Below are positions 35,393-45,483 of a stretch of 64,000 nucleotides of DNA, piece after piece. Positions within the stretch are counted from its first letter, which is position 1. Each line of letters begins with the position of its first letter. This DNA is from Crocosphaera sp. Its GTDB lineage: Bacteria > Cyanobacteriota > Cyanobacteriia > Cyanobacteriales > Microcystaceae. Both the position numbers and the translations under genes were made by a program. The stretch covers positions 27,725 to 91,724 of the forward strand of contig NZ_JASJEB010000007.1 of NCBI RefSeq assembly GCF_030064895.1, in the 5' to 3' direction. Under the pieces are notes generated by a model that was given only the letters and a program-made list of their open reading frames with translations, was not told the DNA's origin and made no database searches.

Positions 35393-36742
35393 ATGAATAA
35401 CCCAACCCTCGACAAAATAAGTTCAGAAACCCACCTCAACAACCTATTACAACAGTGTCAGGCGAGTTCTCCTATCATTGACACTGACTATGTGCATACC
35501 CTACGGAAAAATGCTGTTGCTCAAGTCAAAGAATTAACCCTTCCTACGAAAAAGGATGAGGAATGGCGGTTTACGGATCTTTCGGAATTATCTCAGTTGG
35601 AATTTTCAGCAGCCAAAACTGAGAAAGTTGCCCAGAATATTATTGATAGTTTCATTTTACCTGAAGCGAAACAAAGTTACATTATTTTTGTCAATGGACA
35701 ATATGCTTCTGAGTTATCCAATGTCTCTGCACTACCCCAAGATGTTTATGTGGGCAACCTAAGTAATTTATCCGACTTACAAAAAGATAAAATTGTCAAC
35801 CATTTAGGCAAATCAGAAGGAGAAAAAGACACATTTACGGCCTTAAATACCGCAGGTTTAACCGATGCTGCTGTCATTTGGATTGACAAAAATATTGTTG
35901 TTGAAACTCCTATTCTGGTACTATTTCTTGCAGTTAGCACTGATACACCAAGTTTAATCCAACCTCGTACATTAGTCATAGCAGAAACAGGTTCTAGTGC
36001 TACATTGGTTGAGTATTATGGAACGGTAACAGAACACTGTTTAGATGTGAAAAAAAACAATCCTTATTTCACTAATTCAGTCACAGAAATTTGCTTAGAT
36101 AGTAATGCTCAAATCAATCATAATCGTATTCAAAGAGAATTAGGAGATAGCTTCCATATTGGTAGAAGTACCATTACACAAAATCAAGATAGTCACTATA
36201 CTTGTAACGAGATAAATTTAGGAGCAAAAGTATCGCGTCATAGCCTACAAATTTTGCAAAATGGCAGTCAAACGGAAAGTAATCTCAACGGATTAACTAT
36301 GATTAGTAACGAGCAGGTTGCTGATACTCATACAGCCGTTTGTTTGAATCATCCTTATGGTGTTACCCATCAATTACATAAGTGTATTCTAGATGGTAAT
36401 TCCCGGGGAGTATTTAATGGCAAAATATTCGTCCCCAAAGCAGCCCAATTAACCAATGCAACTCAATTAAATCGCAACTTATTACTATCACCCAAAGCGC
36501 GAATAAATACCAAGCCAGAACTACAAATAACAGCCGATAATGTGAAATGTTCCCACGGCGCAACCATAAGTCAATTAGAAGCAGATGAACTCTTCTATTT
36601 ACAAAGTCGAGGCTTAAACGAAACAGATGCCCGCCATCTTTTAATTGATGCTTTTGCTGCTGAAATTATAGAAAAAATTTCCCTAAAATCTCTGCAACAA
36701 CGCTTAACTCAGTGTGTGGTTTGTCAAACCACAGAAGTATAA
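35393..36742 (+). CDS. sufD: Fe-S cluster assembly protein SufD
   Basis: Scaffold component of the SufBC2D complex that builds Fe-S clusters under stress and in plastids. 449 residues. Family landmarks: KKDEEWRFTDLS near residue 48, LDGNSRGVFNGKIFVPKAAQ, CSHGATISQLEADELFYLQSRGL near the C-terminus. sufB and sufC are not in this window between it and the repeat region. It is followed by sufS after 39 nt. Confidence 0.93.
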   Translation: MNNPTLDKISSETHLNNLLQQCQASSPIIDTDYVHTLRKNAVAQVKELTLPTKKDEEWRFTDLSELSQLEFSAAKTEKVAQNIIDSFILPEAKQSYIIFVNGQYASELSNVSALPQDVYVGNLSNLSDLQKDKIVNHLGKSEGEKDTFTALNTAGLTDAAVIWIDKNIVVETPILVLFLAVSTDTPSLIQPRTLVIAETGSSATLVEYYGTVTEHCLDVKKNNPYFTNSVTEICLDSNAQINHNRIQRELGDSFHIGRSTITQNQDSHYTCNEINLGAKVSRHSLQILQNGSQTESNLNGLTMISNEQVADTHTAVCLNHPYGVTHQLHKCILDGNSRGVFNGKIFVPKAAQLTNATQLNRNLLLSPKARINTKPELQITADNVKCSHGATISQLEADELFYLQSRGLNETDARHLLIDAFAAEIIEKISLKSLQQRLTQCVVCQTTEV

Positions 36743-36781
36743 ACTTAACTGCCAAAGATCACCAATCTTCTAACTTCAATT

Positions 36782-38044
36782 ATGACTGCTATCAAAGAAA
36801 AAACCATTGCCTCAAAAGTCCGTAAAGATTTCCCTATTTTGCATCAGGAAATTCACGGTAAACCCTTAGTTTATTTAGACAATGCTGCTACCTCTCAAAA
36901 ACCAGTAGAGGTACTAGATGCCTTAGAACATTATTATGGAAAAGATAATGCTAATGTTCATCGCGGAGCCCACAGTTTAAGTATTAGGGCAACAGAAGCT
37001 TACGAAGGCTCAAGAGATAAGATAGCACAGTTTATTAATGCTGCTTCTCGCCAGGAAGTTATCTTTACCAGAAATGCTACAGAAGCTATCAACTTAGTCG
37101 CTTATAGTTGGGGTTTAAATCATCTGCAACCGGGGGATGAAATTATTACTTCAGTGATGGAACATCACAGTAATTTTGTGCCTTGGCAAATGATAGCTAA
37201 ACAAACAGGGGCAGTAATTAAATATGTACCTTTAACGGATAATGAAGAATTTGATCTAGAGAGGTTTAAATCCTTGTTATCCGAAAAAACAAAATTAGTT
37301 ACTATTGTTCATGTTTCTAACACATTGGGCTGTATTAACCCTGTTGAAGAAGTAATTAAATTAGCCCATGAAAAGGGAGTAAAAGTATTAATTGACGCTT
37401 GTCAAAGTGTTCCCCATCTAGCTATCGATGTACAAGCAATGGATTGCGATTGGTTAGTAGCTAGTGGTCATAAAATGTGTGGTCCTTCTGGGGTTGGTTT
37501 TTTGTATGGAAAACAAGCAATTTTGCAAGAAATGCCTCCCTTTTTAGGAGGTGGAGAAATGATTAATGAGGTGTTTTTTGATGGCTTTACCTGCGGAGAA
37601 TTACCCCATAAATTTGAAGCCGGAACCCCTGCCATTGGAGAAGCGATCGCTTTGGGGGCAGCCGTTGATTATTTAACTGAGATTGGTATGGATAAAATTC
37701 ATGCTTACGAAGAAGAATTAACCGCTTATTTATTTAGAAAACTAACGGAAATTCCTAACCTACGAATTTACGGACCTCTACCCACCAAAGAAGGCAAAGG
37801 AAGGGCAGCGTTAGCCGCATTTAATATCGAAGGAATACACGGCAGTGACTTATCAACCCTTTTAGATCAAGAAGGTGTTGCCATTCGTTCCGGACACCAT
37901 TGTACTCAACCATTACATCGTTTATTTGATGCGTCGGGAAGTGCAAGAGTGAGTTTATATTTTTATAATACTTATGAAGAGATCGATCAATTTGTCATGG
38001 TTTTGAAAGAAACTATTGATTTCTTTAGTAATATCATGGGATAA
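36782..38044 (+). CDS. sufS: Cysteine desulfurase SufS
   Basis: PLP enzyme that removes sulfur from cysteine for Fe-S assembly. 420 residues, complete. PLP-binding Lys231 in ASGHKMCGPSG, catalytic Cys374 in RSGHHCTQPLH, and the start YLDNAATSQKP are visible. Forms an operon with sufD; a strong terminator follows. Confidence 0.96.
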   Translation: MTAIKEKTIASKVRKDFPILHQEIHGKPLVYLDNAATSQKPVEVLDALEHYYGKDNANVHRGAHSLSIRATEAYEGSRDKIAQFINAASRQEVIFTRNATEAINLVAYSWGLNHLQPGDEIITSVMEHHSNFVPWQMIAKQTGAVIKYVPLTDNEEFDLERFKSLLSEKTKLVTIVHVSNTLGCINPVEEVIKLAHEKGVKVLIDACQSVPHLAIDVQAMDCDWLVASGHKMCGPSGVGFLYGKQAILQEMPPFLGGGEMINEVFFDGFTCGELPHKFEAGTPAIGEAIALGAAVDYLTEIGMDKIHAYEEELTAYLFRKLTEIPNLRIYGPLPTKEGKGRAALAAFNIEGIHGSDLSTLLDQEGVAIRSGHHCTQPLHRLFDASGSARVSLYFYNTYEEIDQFVMVLKETIDFFSNIMG

Positions 38045-38069
38045 TAGAAACATAGCCTGCGTTTTTGGG

Positions 38070-38091
38070 GGTGGGATAGTCCCACCTTTTT
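38070..38091 (+). terminator. Rho-independent terminator of sufD-sufS
   Basis: ggtggga/tcccacc stem with loop tag followed by five Ts, 25 nt after the sufS stop. Confidence 0.88.
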
Positions 38092-38250
38092 CATTCTTAT
38101 AGTTTTGGTAAAAAAGGATACAATTTACTTAAGATACTGTACAGATTTCAGTAAATTTACTGTTTAAAGCAATTCTCATTTTTTTCTCAACAAAATTTAA
38201 TACTTAATAGTTAAACTGGCTATAGAACTCTTAGTTATTTCTAATCACTG

Positions 38251-40428
38251 ATGTTGAGAATTATGGGTCATTATCTATATAGCATAACTGAGAAAAAATC
38301 GGTTAGACAGATTTTTTGGGGTAATCTATTTCGACAACAAATAACTTGTATATTATTAGTAATAGTTGGATTTCTAATAGCTAGTTTTTCGTTGAGTTGG
38401 TTGAAACAGTTAAATATAGTACCGAATGGGATTTATTTATATTTACCTGCTATTATTTCCGTCATTTTAACTCAAGTTATTATGAAAATATCCCCTACTC
38501 CTCGATTCTGGTCACGGGGATTAATTGTTACTATTTTAATTAGCTTAACCCTACGTTATTTATATTGGCGATCGCTGTCAAGTTTAAATCTATCTAACCC
38601 CATAGATGGAATTTTCAGTATTAGTTTATTTTTTCTTGAGTTGGTTGTCATATTTAGTAGTTTGTTGCAATTATATTTAATGTATCATCTTAAAGATCGC
38701 AGACGGGAAGCAGACTATTATAGTCAGCAGGTTATTAATAAACAATATTCCCCTTCTGTTGATATTTTAATTCCCACTTATAATGAATCAACATTTATTT
38801 TAAAACGAACCATTATCGGCTGCACATTATTAAACCATAAAAAGAAAAAAATTTATGTGTTAGATGATACAAATCGAGACGAAGTTAAACAATTAGCAAA
38901 AGAATTAGGATGTTATTATATTAGTCGTTCAGATAATATTCATGCAAAAGCAGGTAATTTGAATAATGCTTTACCTCAAACTAATGGAGAATTAATTGTT
39001 GTTTTCGATGCTGATTTTGTTCCAACTACCAACTTTTTAGAACGAACAATCGGCTTTTTTCAGAATCCTAAAATTGGTTTATTACAAACACCTCAAAGCT
39101 TTTATAATGCTGATCCTATCTCTAGAAACTTAGGGTTAGAAGATATTTTAAATCCAGAAGAAGAAGTTTTTTATCGTCAACTTCAAATGATGAAAGATGG
39201 AGTAGGAAGTGTTATTTGTGCAGGAACTTCTTTTGTGGTTAGACGTAGTTATTTAGAACAGGTTGGAGGGTTTGTTACTGAATCAATAAGTGAAGATTAC
39301 TTCACAGGAATTCGTTTATCATCCCAAGGTTATGAAATTATTTATTTATCTGAAAAACTAAGTGCCGGTTTAGCAGCAGAAAGTATTTCTGAACACATTT
39401 CTCAAAGATTAAGATGGGGTAGAGGAACATTACAAGCTTTTTTTATTAAAGAAAATCCTTTGACTATTCCTAATTTAACATTCAAGCAAAGATTAGCTCA
39501 TTTAGAAGGAATATTACACTGGTTTAACGGGATTCCTCGTTGTTTATTTTTGATGCTTCCTTTTCTATATTCTATATTTAATATTGTTTTTATTCGGATC
39601 ACCTCTGATGATTTTATTTACATCTTTTTACCCTGCTATATTACCCATCTGTCTGTATTTCATTGGTTAAGTTTTAAAACAAGGTCGGTTATTTTTTCTG
39701 ATATTTATAGTCTGATAAGTTGTTTTCCTACGTCTTATAATAGCTTGAAAGTAATATTTAATCCTTTCAACACAAAATTTAGAGTTACTATCAAAGGAAT
39801 ATCTCGCAATCATTACGTTTACAATTTTAAGTTAGCATTACCTTTGATAATATTTTTAATAATTAATTTAATCAGCTTAGTAGTGAGTTTATTTAGTGAT
39901 CCAAGCAGTGTTATAGATTTGAATATTGGTACTTATTGGAGTTTATACAATACTTTAATTATTTGTGTTGCTTTATTAGCATTTTTAGATAAACCTAAAC
40001 CAAGTATATATGATAGTTTTCCTCTCAGAAAAAAGGTTAAAATTATTGAACCTAATCAAGTAATTTTCGGTAAAACTTTAGAAATCTCTGAAGAAGAGGC
40101 TACTATTTTAGCTTATTCTAAAAACTATGTTGCTGAACAATTTACTTTAAAATTAGATGACCTCAAGATTGATAGTTATATAATAGGCGAAAAAAGAAGT
40201 AACAATCAGTACCAACTAAAAATTAAGTTTAAGGAATTAACATTACAACAACATACAAAATTAATTAATATTTTATATAGTCATCCTCAACGCTGGAAAA
40301 GTAAAGAACTAAAAACAAGTCCAGGAGAATTTTTATCTTTGACATTAGCTATTGCTGCAATGTTTAAATTCTTAAGAATAATCTTTCTCTCTAAACACAG
40401 AAAAACCAGAAAACTTATGAATAATTAG
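38251..40428 (+). CDS. Cellulose synthase-like glycosyltransferase (GT2)
   Basis: 725 residues. Two membrane helices at the N-terminus, a GT2 domain with the aspartates in VLDDTNRD, VFDADF and SEDY plus the QRLRWGRG motif of processive synthases, then several more membrane helices and a C-terminal PilZ-like segment (about residues 585-690). This is the BcsA plan; it polymerises UDP-glucose or another UDP-sugar across the plasma membrane, possibly under c-di-GMP control. The RxxxR of PilZ is not clear. No bcsB lies nearby. Start ATG 38251 or the Met four codons on. Confidence 0.85.
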   Translation: MLRIMGHYLYSITEKKSVRQIFWGNLFRQQITCILLVIVGFLIASFSLSWLKQLNIVPNGIYLYLPAIISVILTQVIMKISPTPRFWSRGLIVTILISLTLRYLYWRSLSSLNLSNPIDGIFSISLFFLELVVIFSSLLQLYLMYHLKDRRREADYYSQQVINKQYSPSVDILIPTYNESTFILKRTIIGCTLLNHKKKKIYVLDDTNRDEVKQLAKELGCYYISRSDNIHAKAGNLNNALPQTNGELIVVFDADFVPTTNFLERTIGFFQNPKIGLLQTPQSFYNADPISRNLGLEDILNPEEEVFYRQLQMMKDGVGSVICAGTSFVVRRSYLEQVGGFVTESISEDYFTGIRLSSQGYEIIYLSEKLSAGLAAESISEHISQRLRWGRGTLQAFFIKENPLTIPNLTFKQRLAHLEGILHWFNGIPRCLFLMLPFLYSIFNIVFIRITSDDFIYIFLPCYITHLSVFHWLSFKTRSVIFSDIYSLISCFPTSYNSLKVIFNPFNTKFRVTIKGISRNHYVYNFKLALPLIIFLIINLISLVVSLFSDPSSVIDLNIGTYWSLYNTLIICVALLAFLDKPKPSIYDSFPLRKKVKIIEPNQVIFGKTLEISEEEATILAYSKNYVAEQFTLKLDDLKIDSYIIGEKRSNNQYQLKIKFKELTLQQHTKLINILYSHPQRWKSKELKTSPGEFLSLTLAIAAMFKFLRIIFLSKHRKTRKLMNN

Positions 40429-43240
40429 AACTATTTTGCATATTCAAAAATTTAGTTAATTCCGGTTGAAATAGTAGTCTAACGGTTCCAGTAGGTCCAT
40501 TACGATGCTTGGTTAAAATAATTTCAGCAACCCCTCTATCTGGTGTATCAGGGTTATAATATTCCTCCCGATATAACATCATAATTAAATCTGCATCTTG
40601 TTCAATAGCACCGCTTTCTCGTAAATCTGACATCATTGGACGTTTATTATTCCTTGATTCAACAGCACGACTTAACTGAGATAAAGCAATAACTGGTGCT
40701 TTAATTTCACGAGCTAACCCCTTTAAAGAACGAGTTATTTTTGATAATTCTTGGACTCTATTTTCACTACCAGCACCCTCCATTAATTGTAAATAATCGA
40801 TCAAAACCAACCCAAACTCTCCTTTTTTTTCCGCTAATAAACGACGAACCTGGGATCTAATTTGAGTCACAGTAATATTAGCAGCATCATCTATATAAAT
40901 GGGTAAATTAGATAAAGTACCGATAGCAATACTAATCTTTTCCACATCATTTTGCACAAATCTTCCGGAACGTAAACGGTTACTTTCTATCCCTGCTTCT
41001 GCTGCCAATAAACGCATAGAAAGCTGTTCTTTTGACATTTCTAAACTAAACATTGCTACAGGTAAATTATCCTTTTTTGCAATATTTGCAGCCATTCCTA
41101 ACCCAAAAGCTGTATTATGAACACAGATATCATTAGCAACGAAATTATGAGTTTCCGGAATTGTTAAATCATATACTTGTTGTTCACCCATATATTCAAT
41201 AGAAATAATTTCATCCCAATAAATATCACTTGTCGCTAGTTGCTGTAATGATAAATTATCTAAAGCTAAAGCTAACTTAAAGAGTCGATTACGGGATAAT
41301 GCTCGTTTACCAACATGAAGATTACTATAGTTTTTAATTCCTGCTCTTTTCCCTAAACTTGACCAACTTTCATCACCTTTAGCTAAAGCTATTTGTTTCC
41401 AAATTTCTATAGGGATAAGATCACAGTTAGTTTGATATCGTTTATTCTTTAAACTTTCTTTAGCTAAATCTATGGCTTTTTCTTTTCCAAATATTCCTAT
41501 TTCTTCTATAAAACTTTTAATTGATTGAGAGTCAGTAATATCAAGTTGCCAAACTTGTCTAGGATTATTCTTATATTTTACAGAACGTTTTTTCAGATTA
41601 GCAATTACAGCAAATCTTAGTAAGAGATGTTGAATTTGACGAGCTAATTTTTCACTAACTGTAGCATAACCTAATTGAACTTGACTACTTGTAAGGACTG
41701 AAATCCAACCATCAGTAGCAAATAATCTATTAAGAAATAATGCTAATAGGGAACGCTCTAGTGTGAAAACAATTGATGGAATGGTTTTATGATGAGAATT
41801 TTTACCCCATATTCCTAATTCTTGTAACCAAATTGTCAAAGAATTTTTCTCATTATTTCTAATACTAGCTATTCCACAAGGAGCAAGTTCATGAGAATCA
41901 ACTTTGAGAATTTCACAGAGGTTATTAAAAGTAGTTTCATTAGGAACACAAATTCCTTTTTGCCAATTATATATTGAAGAGATATTAACCTTTAGAATAT
42001 CAGCTAATTTTTGATTAGATAAATTTCTAATTTTGATTATTTTTTTGAGACAATCTGCAAATTTTTGTCGATTATTCCTGATATAATCTAAATCTCCACT
42101 TATATAAAAACTTGAGGTTCTTGTCCCTCGAGAATCATCTTCTCTGATTTTTATTCCTTTAAAATTATCAACAGACTTTATAAAGTCTTTTTGTAATAAT
42201 GGGTTTTTATTAGTGAATAGTGGAGAAGTTTTTGTTAAACAACCATCCCCTATTAGATAAGCTAATACTTTAACTTGGTAATCAGGAATTTTTGCGGTTC
42301 CAAAAATATTGATTTGACGAGGAATTGCAATTTTATCTCCTGGTTTTAGTTGCGAAAGTTTCTGCCATCCCTCAATAGTTAAATAGGGATGTGTTAAAGT
42401 AGTTTCAAGATAACGCCCTAGTTTAGTTATGACTCTGAATACTGGTTTTATTCCATCATCAATGAAATTAGAAGGTTCGGTTAAGGCAAATTTAAAGTTA
42501 TTTTTTAAAGTCAATAATTTAGCCTGACGACTATGATAAATATCTGAAATAGTGGCTAAACTTCCATCCGCTAAAATAATTTCTGAATTAGTAGCTAAAC
42601 ATTTTCCCATCGATGGACGACCAGCTATGATAATTAAATCAGAACGTTGCAGTCCTCCTGTCATAGCATCTAAATCATAAAAACCGCTTTCAATACCAGG
42701 TAAAGTAGTTTGTTCATGGAGTTTTTCTAACTCATTAAACGTTTTAATAATAGTATCAGAAATAGGAATTAGTCCCTCTTGAGGACGCTTTTGAGTTAAA
42801 GCAAAAATCTTCTTTTCTGACTCATCTAAAACAATTTCTAATTCTTGGCTAGTTTCAAACCCTAAATCAACAATTTCATGACCAGCAGCAATTAATTGAC
42901 GGCGTAAATATTTATCCATTACTAACGCTGCATAACGGTCAATATTTACAGCAGAAACTGTCCGATCTAACAACTGAGTTAACTTATTTAAGCCCCCAAC
43001 TTCTTCCAATAAATGATAATCTTCTAAGCTACTTTTAACCGTTAAAAAATCCGTCGGTTGTCCTTGTCCATGTAACCTTAAAGCTGCTTGATAAATTTCT
43101 TTATGAGACTGTACATAAAACGCTTCTGGAGAGATTAGATCAACCACCCGTCCCATCGCTTCGGGATCGAGTAAGATTCCACCTAAAATAGATTCTTCCG
43201 CTTCAATATTTTGGGGAGGAAGGGTTTGACTAATAACCAT
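40415..43240 (-). CDS. dnaB: Replicative DNA helicase DnaB with intein
   Basis: Unwinds DNA at the replication fork as a hexamer. The 941-residue precursor has the N-terminal PPQNIEAEESILGGILLDPEA domain, then the P-loop GRPSMGK, where an intein of 496 residues (214-709) interrupts before the Thr; the helicase resumes with TAFGLGMAANIA and continues to SQLSRAVESRNNKRPMMSDLRESGAIEQDAD. Splicing leaves a 445-residue DnaB of normal size. Its 3' end overlaps the convergent glycosyltransferase gene by 14 nt. Confidence 0.96.
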   Translation of the reverse strand: MVISQTLPPQNIEAEESILGGILLDPEAMGRVVDLISPEAFYVQSHKEIYQAALRLHGQGQPTDFLTVKSSLEDYHLLEEVGGLNKLTQLLDRTVSAVNIDRYAALVMDKYLRRQLIAAGHEIVDLGFETSQELEIVLDESEKKIFALTQKRPQEGLIPISDTIIKTFNELEKLHEQTTLPGIESGFYDLDAMTGGLQRSDLIIIAGRPSMGKCLATNSEIILADGSLATISDIYHSRQAKLLTLKNNFKFALTEPSNFIDDGIKPVFRVITKLGRYLETTLTHPYLTIEGWQKLSQLKPGDKIAIPRQINIFGTAKIPDYQVKVLAYLIGDGCLTKTSPLFTNKNPLLQKDFIKSVDNFKGIKIREDDSRGTRTSSFYISGDLDYIRNNRQKFADCLKKIIKIRNLSNQKLADILKVNISSIYNWQKGICVPNETTFNNLCEILKVDSHELAPCGIASIRNNEKNSLTIWLQELGIWGKNSHHKTIPSIVFTLERSLLALFLNRLFATDGWISVLTSSQVQLGYATVSEKLARQIQHLLLRFAVIANLKKRSVKYKNNPRQVWQLDITDSQSIKSFIEEIGIFGKEKAIDLAKESLKNKRYQTNCDLIPIEIWKQIALAKGDESWSSLGKRAGIKNYSNLHVGKRALSRNRLFKLALALDNLSLQQLATSDIYWDEIISIEYMGEQQVYDLTIPETHNFVANDICVHNTAFGLGMAANIAKKDNLPVAMFSLEMSKEQLSMRLLAAEAGIESNRLRSGRFVQNDVEKISIAIGTLSNLPIYIDDAANITVTQIRSQVRRLLAEKKGEFGLVLIDYLQLMEGAGSENRVQELSKITRSLKGLAREIKAPVIALSQLSRAVESRNNKRPMMSDLRESGAIEQDADLIMMLYREEYYNPDTPDRGVAEIILTKHRNGPTGTVRLLFQPELTKFLNMQNSSNYS
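41114..42601 (-). other. DnaB intein with LAGLIDADG endonuclease and HTH
   Basis: Self-splicing insert. First residue Cys (CLATNSEI, block A), TLTHPYLTI (block B) and the end VYDLTIPETHNFVANDICVHN followed by Thr (blocks F/G) are intact. Between them lie two LAGLIDADG motifs, LAYLIGDGC and LNRLFATDGWI, so a homing endonuclease is likely present. An XRE-like helix-turn-helix (NQKLADILKVNISSIYNWQKG) and a second HTH-like stretch near the end lie within it, which may aid site recognition. Confidence 0.88.
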
Positions 43241-43366
43241 AAGCAGTTTAAGAATACAACATCTTAATTTTACTGCAATTTTGCTTTTTTAGGTAACTGT
43301 GTACTAAATTGAATTAAAACAACCGGATCAGTTATGCTAAGAAATATAACAATAATTATTTCAATA

Positions 43367-44290
43367 ATGAAAATCGCAATTACTGGCGCAACTGGATTTG
43401 TGGGAACTCGCTTAGTCAATAGTTTAAAAGATGAGGATCATCAATTGATAATCTTCACCAGAAATGTTAATCGCGCCCAAAACATTTACCCTAGCGCTAG
43501 TTTTCCCAATGTTGAGATTGTTGCCTACAATTCCACAGAATCAGGAGAGTGGCAAGACAAAATTTCAGGGTGTGATGCTGTGGTTAATTTAGCAGGAGAA
43601 CCCATCGCCGAAAGATGGAGTCCTGAACATAAAAAAGCTATACTAGAAAGTCGTCAGTTAGGAACCAGAAAAATTGTCGAAGCGATTACTAAAGCAAAGG
43701 ACAAACCTTCCGTCTTAATCAATCCTTCTGCTATTGGTTATTATGGTACCAGCGATACCAAAACCTTTGATGAAAATAGCCCCCCTGGTGATGATTTTTT
43801 AGCCGAAGTTTGTCAAGCTTGGGAAACTGAAGCACAAGAAGTAAAAAAAGTCAATGTTCGTTTAGTTATTTTGCGAGTCGGTATTGTTTTGGGCAAAGGT
43901 GGTGCTTTAGCTAAGATGATTCCGCCCTTTAAACTATTCGCAGGGGGACCGATTGGCAGTGGTCGTCAGTGGTTTTCTTGGATTCATATTGATGATTTAG
44001 TACAGTTAATTAAAGAGTCTTTAAAACGTTCAGGCATCGTAGGAACTTTTAACGCAACTGCACCCAATCCTGTGCGGATGAAAGAGTTATGTGAAGCACT
44101 AGGAGAAACTATGAATAGACCTTCCTGGTTACCTGTACCAGATTTTGCCTTAGAAGTGCTTTTAGGAGAAGGTTCAAAAGTTGTTTTGGAAGGTCAACAA
44201 GTTCTACCCAAAGAAACACTAGAATTAGGCTTTCAATACCAATATTCTACTATTAAAGCTGCTTTAAAAAATATTGTTCCTAATGTTTAG
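43367..44290 (+). CDS. TIGR01777-type SDR epimerase
   Basis: Extended short-chain dehydrogenase/epimerase-like protein, 307 residues. NAD(P)-binding GATGFVG at the N-terminus, VNLAGEPIAERWSPEHKK, SAIGYYG and the C-terminal DUF1731-like EGQQVLPKETLELGFQY. Members include YfcH and the cyanobacterial thylakoid-linked ThyD; the reaction is not known. An open upstream ATG (43334) adds 11 hydrophobic residues; MKIAITGATG at 43367 is the family start. Confidence 0.88.
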   Translation: MKIAITGATGFVGTRLVNSLKDEDHQLIIFTRNVNRAQNIYPSASFPNVEIVAYNSTESGEWQDKISGCDAVVNLAGEPIAERWSPEHKKAILESRQLGTRKIVEAITKAKDKPSVLINPSAIGYYGTSDTKTFDENSPPGDDFLAEVCQAWETEAQEVKKVNVRLVILRVGIVLGKGGALAKMIPPFKLFAGGPIGSGRQWFSWIHIDDLVQLIKESLKRSGIVGTFNATAPNPVRMKELCEALGETMNRPSWLPVPDFALEVLLGEGSKVVLEGQQVLPKETLELGFQYQYSTIKAALKNIVPNV

Positions 44291-44364
44291 ATTATTATAG
44301 GTTTCGGTAGATTACATTCACTCCCTTTTGGAAATTACGGTTTTTAAGATCATATTGATAATTT

Positions 44365-44778
44365 ATGGCTAAAGACTTATTTCATCAAACAGTTAAACAA
44401 GCATTAATCAAAGAAGGATAGACAATTACCCAAGATCCCTTAACCATTCGGATTGATCGTGTTAGACTAGAGATTGATTTAGGGGCTGAAAAAGTTTTTG
44501 CTGCTGAGAAAGACGGACGAAAAATAGCAGTTGAAATCAAAGGCTTTATTAATCCTTCTAATGTCAACGATTTTCACAATGCTTTAGGTCAATTTCTGAG
44601 TTATCGTCTCGCTTTACAAATGACTGAACCTCAAAGAGTCCTTTATTTAGCTGTACCTATTGACGTTTTTAATACCTTTTTTTAAGAACGTTTTACTCAA
44701 ACTGCTATGCGAGAATATGCGCTTAAAATCATGGCTTATAATCCTAATCAGGAGGAAATTGTTCAATGGAAAAACTAG
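44365..44778 (+). pseudogene. xisH: xisH with two nonsense codons
   Basis: The full 138-codon XisH frame is preserved: MAKDLFHQTVKQALIKEG, then TAG (44419-44421) where Trp is expected, then the GAEKVFAAEKDGRKIAVEIKGF core, then TAA (44683-44685) where Gln is plausible, then ERFTQTAMREYALKIMAYN to a final TAG at 44776. XisH is a PD-(D/E)XK-like factor, with XisI needed for fdxN-element excision in heterocystous strains. Broken here by two point mutations, which also hide it from ORF callers. Confidence 0.85.
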
Positions 44779-45095
44779 AACACTATCGCCAAATTGTCCA
44801 AGGATTATTAACATACCACTCAACTAACAATGATCCTAATATCGAATGTCAACTTCTCTTTGATAAGGAACACGATCATTATCAACTTCTTGATCTAGGA
44901 TGGCAAGGATTAACCCGTGTTTATGCTGTTTACATTCATATTGATATTAAAGGCGAAAAAATCTGGATTCAACATAATATGACTGAATATGATCTCGGTC
45001 AAGAGTTAGTGGAAAAAGGTGTTCCTGCCGATGATATTATCTTAGGGTTACATCCTCCTTATAAACGTCCTTATACCAATTATGGTGTGGCTTAA
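44766..45095 (+). CDS. xisI: XisI fdxN element excision controlling factor
   Basis: 109 residues. YRQIVQGLLTYHS, DRYQLLDLGWQG-like (HDHYQLLDLGWQG) and IWIQHNMTEYDLGQELVEKGVPADDIILGLHPPYKRPYT are the XisI pattern. It is intact and its ATG overlaps the end of the broken xisH by 13 nt, so it would have been coupled to it. Function outside heterocystous strains is unknown; pairs are very common in cyanobacteria and behave like accessory modules. Confidence 0.92.
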   Translation: MEKLEHYRQIVQGLLTYHSTNNDPNIECQLLFDKEHDHYQLLDLGWQGLTRVYAVYIHIDIKGEKIWIQHNMTEYDLGQELVEKGVPADDIILGLHPPYKRPYTNYGVA

Positions 45096-45195
45096 TCAGT
45101 GAACAGTCATCACTATGCTTATTATTTTTGAAAACAATTAAGGATAAACTTTGCTAGTAGAGGATTAATGCAATAAACCCCCTACTAACTAAACA

Positions 45196-45480
45196 CTAAT
45201 TTTGAGGATTTCTAGCTTTTTTAACCATATCAATTAGGGTGTGATGAGCATCTTCTGAGTCTTTTAAAACGTGGTCAAATTTGACACGAATAGGTTTATT
45301 TTCACCTTTAACTTTTACAGATAAATTCATTCCTTCAGGGTCAATAGACTCCATGATAGCTGTTTCTGTTTCTGGAACATTTCCGAATATCTTAGCGTAT
45401 AAAACAATGGCATTACTATGATCGTCATTCATGTGTTTACAAATGCGATCGCTGACAGCAGGAGTAATAGGATCAGACAT
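45196..45480 (-). CDS. DUF2470 domain protein
   Basis: 94 residues with the DUF2470 pattern CKHMNDDHSNAIVLYAKIFG, then SIDPEGMNLSV and VKFDHVLKDSEDAHHTLIDMVKKAR. This domain occurs at the C-terminus of some haem-utilisation (HugZ-like) and split-barrel proteins; here it stands alone. Only 3 nt separate it from cobK upstream, so the two are co-transcribed; a tetrapyrrole-related role fits the family and the neighbour but is inference. Confidence 0.8.
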   Translation of the reverse strand: MSDPITPAVSDRICKHMNDDHSNAIVLYAKIFGNVPETETAIMESIDPEGMNLSVKVKGENKPIRVKFDHVLKDSEDAHHTLIDMVKKARNPQN

Positions 45481-45483
45481 AAT

